From NCBI GenBank assembly GCA_903837255.1, contig CAILTZ010000430.1, positions 1-5,791 on the forward strand: 5,791 nucleotides of DNA, read 5' to 3'. Positions within the stretch are counted from its first letter, which is position 1. Each line of letters begins with the position of its first letter. A model generated the notes under the pieces. It made no database searches. It saw only the letters and a program-made list of their open reading frames with translations, and had not been told where the DNA came from. The translations under genes were made by a program, and so were the position numbers. This stretch comes from an uncultured Pirellula sp. (GTDB lineage: Bacteria; Planctomycetota; Planctomycetia; Pirellulales; Pirellulaceae). Positions 1 through 5,126 of the stretch are shown piece after piece.

Positions 1-963
1 GGCTTTTGCGGCGCTATCGCGGGCGACGCGGGCGTTTTCGACATTCCAGTAGGATTGGTAGAGATCCCAGTAGGCGAACTCGACGTCGCGGACGAGGTTT
101 CGAACGCGTTCTTCGAAGTCCACCAGCGAGAGGTCTTCGTTGATCCTAGCCAAGACGACGGGGATTCGGTTCACCGAAGTACCGCGACCGCGAAGGAGTG
201 GATGCTGGACTTGGAATTCCAGAACTTGCGTATAATCGCTAGGCACGGCGCGGCCCGGACCAGAGGTTTGGATATTGTTGTAGCTGTAGATCGATTGCGA
301 TCGGGCCGAGACGATCCCTCCGGTGGCCATGCGTTTGGACAAGGCCATTTGTCCGGTGCTATCGCGACCTTTGAAGAGTGTGGGGTTGAATGGATTGTTG
401 CTCCCGACGTTGCGAGCGCGGTCGGTGTTGTTGTAGGAGAAGAAGGCGGAGAACTGAGCATCGAATTCACTGAGTGCATCTTCGACACCACCGACTTGGT
501 TGGCCCGTGCTGCCCCACGAGGCAGGATGCGGTTTCCGTTTTGATCGACAGCGATTTGCTGTGGGCTGGTCGTTGTGGCGGTGATGGCAGGGTCGTAGAC
601 CGAGCTTTGCTGTTGACTCGGGGTCGATAGGATATTGGCTGCGATATCGATGTTTTGGCGCTGGGTGCCTGGGATCGTGCGGATGAGCTTGCTGTTGACC
701 AACGCGTAGGAGACGCACTCTTCGAGAGTCAGATCGAGGAATTCGTATTTTTGGTTGTCGAGCGTCAGGGGTTCCAGGGCGTGGGTGGCTTCGGGAGCAG
801 GGTCGATTTCCAGATCGGGAATTTCGATTTGCTGTGCGTGCTGAAGATACTCCGCGAAATTTGCACGGTCGCGGAGGTAGAACGGCTGGGTGGGCTGGCA
901 GCCGGTTAGCATAACGCTACCGATTTGCAAACCGATTAACCACTTGTGAAAGGTGCGTTTCAT
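1..963 (-). CDS. TolC-family outer membrane efflux/secretion lipoprotein (partial, C-terminus outside window)
   Basis: An uninterrupted frame of 321 codons runs off the left edge, so the C-terminal part is missing. TolC-family proteins form trimeric outer-membrane channels for tripartite efflux pumps or type I secretion. Residues 1-22 look like a lipoprotein signal: a basic N-terminus, a hydrophobic stretch and a lipobox LTGC with the acceptor Cys at 22. Around residues 76-95 is the family-type opening helix (LDLTLEECVSYALVNSKL). At 250-275 is a segment (QHPLLRGRGTSVNRI, then LARIN) typical of outer-membrane efflux domains. At 294-320 comes the helical motif VEFAYWDLYQSYWNVENARVA. Residues 110-160 are Gln/Asn/Thr-rich. 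The ATG at 963 is the only sensible start because the signal peptide begins there; no Shine-Dalgarno sequence is visible. The gene follows the sigma-factor gene on the same strand but lies beyond its terminator. Whether it serves efflux or secretion cannot be told without the downstream genes. Confidence 0.88.
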   Translation of the reverse strand, partial: MKRTFHKWLIGLQIGSVMLTGCQPTQPFYLRDRANFAEYLQHAQQIEIPDLEIDPAPEATHALEPLTLDNQKYEFLDLTLEECVSYALVNSKLIRTIPGTQRQNIDIAANILSTPSQQQSSVYDPAITATTTSPQQIAVDQNGNRILPRGAARANQVGGVEDALSEFDAQFSAFFSYNNTDRARNVGSNNPFNPTLFKGRDSTGQMALSKRMATGGIVSARSQSIYSYNNIQTSGPGRAVPSDYTQVLEFQVQHPLLRGRGTSVNRIPVVLARINEDLSLVDFEERVRNLVRDVEFAYWDLYQSYWNVENARVARDSAAKA

Positions 964-1000
964 AAGCCGGGGGTTCCCATCCAACGTGTTTCAGCCTATT

Positions 1001-1035
1001 GCCGAATTGCGGCGATCGCACGTCGAAAATTCGGC
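1001..1035. repeat. Inverted repeat (8-bp arms) in the TolC-gene leader
   Basis: GCCGAATT at 1001-1008 is exactly mirrored by AATTCGGC at 1028-1035. The 19-base centre contains the palindrome GCGATCGC (1012-1019). The element lies 38-72 bases before the TolC-gene start, so it could be an operator or a leader hairpin. No function is evident from sequence alone. Confidence 0.4.
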
Positions 1036-1042
1036 GTGTTGA

Positions 1043-1070
1043 TTTCTATGGTGTTAGGCCCCCCTAACAA
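1043..1070 (-). promoter_or_regulatory. Possible promoter with overlapping inverted repeat upstream of the TolC-family gene
   Basis: Reading the minus strand, TTGTTA (1070-1065) and TAGAAA (1048-1043) are separated by 16 bases, each matching four of six consensus positions. A perfect 7-bp inverted repeat, TGTTAGG / CCTAACA with a 4-base centre, occupies 1052-1069 and covers most of the -35 element and the spacer, which is where a repressor would act. The start codon would lie about 70-80 bases further on. Both hexamers are weak matches, so this is an inference from position and symmetry. Confidence 0.25.
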
Positions 1071-1213
1071 GCGACCTGGGAGCTTTGCGACCCGAAGGCC
1101 GCAACGACTCCGGCGGTTGCTTAGAAGAATCATCGGCACTGGCGGTGGTAAACTTTGACGATTACGGAAGAAATTCCGGGATGGTGAGTGCTAGCATTAG
1201 TCGCAGTGGAAAG

Positions 1214-1251
1214 AAAAAACCCTGCCTAGGTTGGCCTAGGCAGGGTTTTTT
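1214..1251. terminator. Bidirectional intrinsic terminator downstream of the sigma-factor gene
   Basis: CCCTGCCTAGG (1220-1230) and CCTAGGCAGGG (1235-1245) form a perfect 11-bp GC-rich stem with a 4-base loop (TTGG). It is flanked by six A on the left (1214-1219) and six T on the right (1246-1251), so the whole inverted repeat is 17 bp per arm and gives a U-tract in either direction. It begins 39 bases past the sigma-factor stop on the minus strand and should end that transcript before the TolC-family gene. No plus-strand gene reads into it from the left. Confidence 0.9.
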
Positions 1252-1290
1252 GGATCATGGTGTGCGTCGCGTGGGGCGACTATTTGCTAG

Positions 1291-2859
1291 CTAGTCTAGG
1301 AAACCGACGAGTTCTTGGGAGCGGCTTGGCTGTTGAAGCTTTCGCACAGCTTTGGCTTCGATTTGACGGATACGTTCGCGGGTCACTTTGAAGATGTGGC
1401 CAACTTCTTCGAGTGTGTAGCTGTATCCATCACCGAGTCCGTAGCGGAGCTTGATGATTTCGCGTTCTCGGTAGCTGAGTGTTTTGAGCACCGAGTTGAT
1501 GCGAGTTCTAAGCATTTCTTGGGCGGCTCCGATGGCAGGGCTTTCGGCCGCGCCGTCGGGAAGCAGATCCCCGAACTGACTGTCTTCACTGTTTCCGACT
1601 GGACGATCGAGCGATATGGGGTATCGGCTCATTGCTAGCACTCGACGGGCTTCCTCGACGGTGGTCTCAGCCCTTCGTGCGGTTTCTTCGAGGGTCGGTT
1701 CGCGGCCGAGTTCTTGGAGCAACTGTCGGGAGACATTTCGGACCCTGGACATGGTTTCAACCATATGGACAGGGATACGAATTGTCCGGCTTTGGTCCGC
1801 GACAGCCCTTGTGATGGCTTGGCGGATCCACCAAGTTGCGTAGGTACAGAACTTGAAACCGCGTCGGTACTCGAACTTATCGACCGCCCGCATCAATCCC
1901 GCGTTGCCTTCTTGGATCAGATCCAGGAAGCTCAGGCCGCGGTTGCGATACTTTTTGGCGATGGATACGACCAACCGCAGGTTGCCCTCGCTGAGTTGCT
2001 TTTTCGCTTGTTGGTACTCGGTGAAGACCCGTTTGACCATCATGACGCGGTTGCGTAATGAGGAGGGGGTTTCTTGGGTAGCGACAAGGATTTGGCGATA
2101 TTCTCGGCGGAGCTGGGCGAGTTGCGAGGGGGCGACTTGGTGGGACTTGAGGGTCGCCAAGTCGTGCCTGATTTCGTCGACGCGTGCGGACAATCTTTCG
2201 AGAACACCGATCATGGCTTCGATGCGTTGGGTGCGCAGACCGAGTTCCTCGATGAGCCGGACCGCTTTACGTCGGCGGCGTGCGAGGTTGACCCAGGCTT
2301 CGGTTCGCTTCTTGGCGGACAAGGAGCGGCTCAGAGCATCACGGTAATCTCGACGATTGCGTTTGAGCAATACGTCCAGTGTTTTTAGATTGCTAGGTAG
2401 TCGACCCAGAATCTGGTCCTTTTCAAGTCGATCGGTCACAGAAACCTGGACCGTGCGATCGAAGGGTAGTTCCCCGGTATGGACTCGGCGTAGGATCTTG
2501 AAGGCGTATTGGATCACATAGTCGCATTCGAGGAGTTTGGTGCGAAATCGTCGTCGGGTGACTTCGATTTTCTTGGCCAAACGAATCTCTTCTTGGCGAG
2601 TGAGCAATGGGATTTCTCCCATCTGAGTCAAATACATCCTGACAGGATCATCCGACCAGGTTTCAACGTCGTCCATGCCCGATAGCAAATCATCTTCGCT
2701 ATCGAGTTGGACTTGGTCCTCGGGGACCACGACATCGACCACCGCGTCGGTCAAATCATCGCCTTCTTCTTCAAGCGATAGTTTGTGCAATCCGTCCAAG
2801 TCATCAGCGCTGCGAGGCAAATCATCATCGAAATCCAACAGGCCGTCGAACAAGGTCAT
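1291..2859 (-). CDS. rpoD: RNA polymerase sigma factor, sigma-70 family (RpoD/SigA group)
   Basis: This factor directs core RNA polymerase to promoters. The 522-residue product starts with a short acidic stretch (about 1-70) in place of a full region 1.1. Region 1.2 follows (70-100, [20 protein letters not shown]), then a long basic non-conserved insert (about 101-285). Regions 2.1-2.4 (288-370) include [20 protein letters not shown] and [19 protein letters not shown]347 and T350 match the sigma-70 residues that read the -10 element. Region 3 spans about 371-450. Region 4 (452-510) ends in the helix-turn-helix [18 protein letters not shown]494, E495, R498 and Q499 match the -35 readers. All signatures of a group 1/2 factor are present, and the basic insert resembles planctomycete sigma factors I remember. 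The ATG at 2859 is preceded by GAGG and the gene ends at a bidirectional terminator. It could be the primary factor or a close paralogue, since planctomycetes may carry more than one. Confidence 0.95.
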   Translation of the reverse strand: MTLFDGLLDFDDDLPRSADDLDGLHKLSLEEEGDDLTDAVVDVVVPEDQVQLDSEDDLLSGMDDVETWSDDPVRMYLTQMGEIPLLTRQEEIRLAKKIEVTRRRFRTKLLECDYVIQYAFKILRRVHTGELPFDRTVQVSVTDRLEKDQILGRLPSNLKTLDVLLKRNRRDYRDALSRSLSAKKRTEAWVNLARRRRKAVRLIEELGLRTQRIEAMIGVLERLSARVDEIRHDLATLKSHQVAPSQLAQLRREYRQILVATQETPSSLRNRVMMVKRVFTEYQQAKKQLSEGNLRLVVSIAKKYRNRGLSFLDLIQEGNAGLMRAVDKFEYRRGFKFCTYATWWIRQAITRAVADQSRTIRIPVHMVETMSRVRNVSRQLLQELGREPTLEETARRAETTVEEARRVLAMSRYPISLDRPVGNSEDSQFGDLLPDGAAESPAIGAAQEMLRTRINSVLKTLSYREREIIKLRYGLGDGYSYTLEEVGHIFKVTRERIRQIEAKAVRKLQQPSRSQELVGFLD

Positions 2860-2863
2860 AATT

Positions 2864-2868
2864 CCTCA
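2864..2868 (-). promoter_or_regulatory. Ribosome binding site of the sigma-factor gene
   Basis: The minus strand reads TGAGG, followed by four bases (AATT) and the ATG at 2859. This Shine-Dalgarno-like GAGG supports the chosen start and is the clearest one in front of any gene in the window. Confidence 0.6.
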
Positions 2869-2991
2869 AACCACAAAATGAATGCAGGGTAAGGGAGCGG
2901 TTCGTTTCAGGAACGGTGCCACTAACTTATCCGCGATGATCGAACAGACCGGGTTTTTTCAAAACCGATCGATCTTTGCAAAGGCAAACCA

Positions 2992-3000
2992 AGTGTAGCA
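2992..3000 (-). promoter_or_regulatory. Possible extended -10 promoter of the sigma-factor gene
   Basis: The minus strand reads TGCTACACT: an extended TG motif one base before TACACT, which matches four of six positions of TATAAT. No good -35 hexamer lies 16-18 bases upstream, as is often true for extended -10 promoters. Transcription would start about 125 bases before the sigma-factor ATG. The call rests on motif resemblance only. Confidence 0.3.
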
Positions 3001-3136
3001 CCGAAGTGACGACGAACGGATCTCCCGATTAAAATGGTAAATTTTTACGAATGGAAGGAGTGGACCGAGCCAACCTTGGCGACCATTGGGTAGTCTTTCA
3101 CGACACATCGGTGGCAGACTCGACGAAAATCCTCAT

Positions 3137-3161
3137 AGTAGTTCGATTTTTTCAAACTACT
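3137..3161. repeat. Imperfect hairpin in the intergenic region
   Basis: AGTAGTT (3137-3143) pairs with AACTACT (3155-3161). After one C/A mismatch, GA (3145-3146) pairs with TC (3152-3153), closing a loop of five T. No T-tract follows on either strand, so it is not a standard terminator. It may be part of an RNA structure or chance. Confidence 0.35.
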
Positions 3162-3512
3162 TGGAATTTCCGAAGGAAAGTCACTCGATGCGGGCTAAGC
3201 GACACGAAATCGCCTGCCTTCGTGCGGAACACGACCTAAAAAAACCGTCCTGGATGCCCGGAGCTTCCTTTGGGATCGCACGATATGCCCCAACCGCGAT
3301 CTACCTCGTCATTCCTTGGTCGTGTTCTGAAGTTGGAAGTCAGCCTGACGGTAATGCAACCTGAGAGCTACCTGAAGGTAATTCTAATTTGGCTGTGACT
3401 TTGTTTGACTCGAACGACGCGGTGGATTCGGATGGCGTATTTTGGGGGCAAAACGGCAATCAACACAGGATTCCGGTCAACGTATCGCCCGCAGAAAGTC
3501 GAGGTCCTGAAA

Positions 3513-3528
3513 AATCAAGACCTTGATT
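3513..3528. repeat. 16-bp palindrome AATCAAG-AC-CTTGATT
   Basis: Seven-base arms flank a 2-base centre with no mismatch, the usual geometry of a binding site for a dimeric regulator. It lies 360 bases before the plus-strand operon, rather far for a simple promoter operator. No regulator is encoded nearby that would explain it. Confidence 0.35.
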
Positions 3529-3583
3529 GACGTTGGGTGGGGTTGACTTTGTCACCATAATTTTAACCACTCAAGGTGCTCGG

Positions 3584-3597
3584 TCTAGTAGACTAGA
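3584..3597. repeat. 14-bp palindrome TCTAGT-AG-ACTAGA
   Basis: Perfect 6-base arms surround a 2-base centre, 55 bases to the right of the preceding palindrome. The two differ in sequence, so they would not bind the same protein. Function is unknown. Confidence 0.3.
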
Positions 3598-3722
3598 GGG
3601 ACATTCTTGGCGAAAGCCTCTCGCAGGACCGATACAATTGGTGTTTTCCTCAGGGTCCTTGGGGAATTTTCGGGGACTTTTCAAAAGCGCCTCAAGATGC
3701 CTGAAAAAAATCCTTGCGAGGT

Positions 3723-3751
3723 TTGACATTTCCTACTGGGGCTTGGACCAT
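3723..3751 (+). promoter_or_regulatory. Weak candidate promoter for the plus-strand operon
   Basis: A perfect TTGACA (3723-3728) is followed after 17 bases by GACCAT (3746-3751), which keeps only three of six -10 positions. It lies about 140 bases before the first operon gene and is the best-spaced -35 consensus I noticed in this region. The poor -10 element makes it doubtful. Confidence 0.2.
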
Positions 3752-3785
3752 GTTGTGCTGAACCCTCCGTTGTGCTGAACCCTCC
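3752..3785. repeat. Perfect 17-bp tandem duplication
   Basis: The unit GTTGTGCTGAACCCTCC occurs twice back to back (3752-3768 and 3769-3785) with no mismatch. Two identical adjacent copies point to a recent slippage duplication or a paired binding site. It ends about 100 bases before the first operon gene and lies inside a minus-strand open frame, where its 17-base length shifts the reading frame between copies. Confidence 0.9.
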
Positions 3786-3888
3786 AAGGGGGAATCTTCG
3801 TACAGTGCGATAACGCGACGCACGTTTGGGTCGGGTTTCGCCATTTTCAGTTTTTGCTCCTTTAGGATCCGAGCCGCTTTAAACCACA

Positions 3889-4440
3889 ATGCCGCAATAT
3901 GCTCTTGGATGTCAGTGCAGTGCAACGATTCCTGTGGGGATAGCCCAAGCGGGTGGATCGGTGCGTTGCCCACAATGTTCAACCTTGATCGAAGTCCCTG
4001 GGACCAAGGTATTGCGGACGTTACCGGTTCTGGAGGAATCGCACGCAGAGGTTGCCCGTGGACGGTCCGGTGATACGCTTTCTCAGCGATTTTTGCCTGC
4101 TTTGCTTTTGGCCATCGCTGCGATCAGTTTGACGACCGCCGGGGTGTTGGGTTGGGCCCGTTGGAATTCGCCGATCGAGTTTGGGCACACCCAGGAGGAG
4201 TTCATTGCGGCGTTTCGCGACGATGCGATGCAGGATCCTCCGGCCCGGGTGTGGGATCACTGGCAGTACTTGGTCGAAACCGGCTTGCCTACCCATCAAC
4301 CCCCTGACTACTTTGTGATCAACGAGTATTTCGAGAGGCGTAAGCCTTGGTTGATCGGCTCATCGATTCTCGGAGCTTTGAGTTTAGGGATGTTTTTATT
4401 GATGACTTTGGGGCAGGCTAAGTCGAAGAGTTCCAGATGA
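3889..4440 (+). CDS. Small membrane protein with N-terminal zinc ribbon, function unknown
   Basis: The 183-residue product begins with a compact zinc-ribbon-like module: CQC at 8-10 and CPQC at 27-30 give four cysteines for one metal, followed by IEVP (34-37). Short ribbons of this type at the N-terminus are common in planctomycete membrane proteins. A hydrophobic segment at about 68-90 and another at about 154-175 flank a roughly 60-residue hydrophilic part containing HTQEEFIAAFRDD and VWDHWQYLVETGLP. The likely topology is ribbon and C-terminus in the cytoplasm, with the middle part outside. An in-frame TAA nine bases upstream of the ATG rules out a longer form; no Shine-Dalgarno is visible. 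The stop codon overlaps the start of the next gene (ATGA), so it is the first gene of a three-gene operon ending in an HTTM protein. I recognise no enzymatic motif; a structural or assembly role in that membrane system is an inference. Confidence 0.8.
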   Translation: MPQYALGCQCSATIPVGIAQAGGSVRCPQCSTLIEVPGTKVLRTLPVLEESHAEVARGRSGDTLSQRFLPALLLAIAAISLTTAGVLGWARWNSPIEFGHTQEEFIAAFRDDAMQDPPARVWDHWQYLVETGLPTHQPPDYFVINEYFERRKPWLIGSSILGALSLGMFLLMTLGQAKSKSSR

Positions 4441-5126
4441 TCAATCCACAGGATGGAGTGGGGGACTGCAAGCCGGCTTATCGCAAGTGGTTGCTTGGTC
4501 TGGTGTTGGTTCATTGCATGGGCGTTCTGGCCGAGCCTCTGTTTTTCTTTTCCCGGAGTGACTTTCAAGCCGGCCCGGAGTTTTTCGGGCTTCGACGCTC
4601 CATGGCTCCTTATGTCGATTGGATGTATTTGGATCACGGCTATTTCTTTTTTGCACCGAACCCTGGTCCAAGTCACTTGGTGGCGATTCAGAGGAAGGTT
4701 CCTGAGCCACCCCGAGCTTCATCGCTCCGAGGTGATGCTTTGGTCTTCCCGAATCGCAACGAGCACTGGCCGAGGCTCCTGTACCATCGTTACTTCATGC
4801 TCTCGGAATTCTACAACAACTCCTTTGCTCCGACGGCCCTGAGCCAGCAGGACAAGTCCGATCGGATGTTTGTCGAGCGTTGGGAATCCGATCGGCGTTT
4901 CTACGAGATGCTTCAGCGATCGATTTCCAAGTCTGCATTCGTGGGCAAGCGAGCCATGCAGGGGGCCGATGGCCTGGGGGTTGAGCTATTGCGGCTCGAG
5001 CGACCGTTACCTGGCCCCGAGGAGATCCTCAAGGGTCTCCGGCGGCTCGGGGATTCTCGGGAATTGATCGTTCTGCCCGAAGGCCCAGAGTCTGCCGTCG
5101 AGTCTTTGGGGGCCGGTGTACCATGA
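4437..5126 (+). CDS. Single-pass membrane protein of unknown function, partner of the HTTM protein
   Basis: This 229-residue protein has one clear membrane segment near the N-terminus (about 18-38) and an otherwise soluble, aromatic-rich domain, probably on the outer face of the cytoplasmic membrane. Distinctive stretches are YLDHGYFFFAPNPGPSHLV (64-82) and FPNRNEHWPRLLYHRYFMLSEF (104-125). From memory, similar motifs occur in uncharacterised planctomycete proteins encoded next to HTTM genes; I cannot name a family. There is no cysteine cluster, nucleotide-binding motif or protease triad that I can see. The start is fixed by an ATGA overlap with the previous gene, with a weak AAGAG upstream, and its own stop overlaps the HTTM start in the same way. 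This arrangement implies translational coupling and fits a subunit or substrate-handling partner of the HTTM protein, which remains an inference. Confidence 0.85.
   Translation: MINPQDGVGDCKPAYRKWLLGLVLVHCMGVLAEPLFFFSRSDFQAGPEFFGLRRSMAPYVDWMYLDHGYFFFAPNPGPSHLVAIQRKVPEPPRASSLRGDALVFPNRNEHWPRLLYHRYFMLSEFYNNSFAPTALSQQDKSDRMFVERWESDRRFYEMLQRSISKSAFVGKRAMQGADGLGVELLRLERPLPGPEEILKGLRRLGDSRELIVLPEGPESAVESLGAGVP

Larger units (their letters stand above)
2860..3888. other. Gene-free intergenic region between the sigma-factor gene and the plus-strand operon
   Basis: About 1,030 bases separate two divergently pointing transcription units. The short plus-strand frames here (for example 3051-3239, 3086-3364, 3527-3778) encode peptides with no family resemblance, mostly lack ribosome binding sites, and in one case start with TTG, so I do not call them genes. 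I found no tRNA or rRNA and recognise no structured RNA. The region does hold the sigma-gene leader, an AT-rich patch with a small palindrome (GTAAA TT TTTAC, 3037-3048), a hairpin (3137-3161), two other palindromes, a 17-bp tandem duplication and a doubtful minus-strand frame (3692-3844). It could be regulatory, carry an unrecognised small RNA, or be the remains of a decayed gene. Confidence 0.6.

Noticed and set aside
55..909. Plus-strand open frames of 191 and 84 codons
   Set aside because: They lie opposite a continuous minus-strand frame with clear TolC-family motifs and a lipoprotein signal, and their own sequences resemble nothing.
946..1294. Two plus-strand frames of about 70 codons in the TolC/sigma spacer
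   Set aside because: They have no family resemblance, overlap the TolC start or run through the terminator hairpin, and have no convincing ribosome binding site.
1315..2388. Several plus-strand frames of 60-164 codons
   Set aside because: All are antisense to the sigma-factor gene, whose conserved regions explain this DNA fully.
2952..2966. Small hairpin GGTTTT-TTC-AAAACC as a terminator or attenuator in the sigma-gene leader
   Set aside because: The stem is only six pairs, mostly A-T, and no run of T follows it on either strand.
3051..3364. Plus-strand frames 3051-3239 and 3086-3364
   Set aside because: They overlap each other in different frames, one begins with TTG, and neither product looks like a protein family.
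3652..3680. G-rich tracts as a possible G-quadruplex
   Set aside because: Only three runs of three or more G are close together; a fourth is missing.
3527..3778. Plus-strand frame of 83 codons
   Set aside because: Its start falls inside a palindrome, it has no ribosome binding site and the product has no recognisable motif; its end crosses the tandem duplication.
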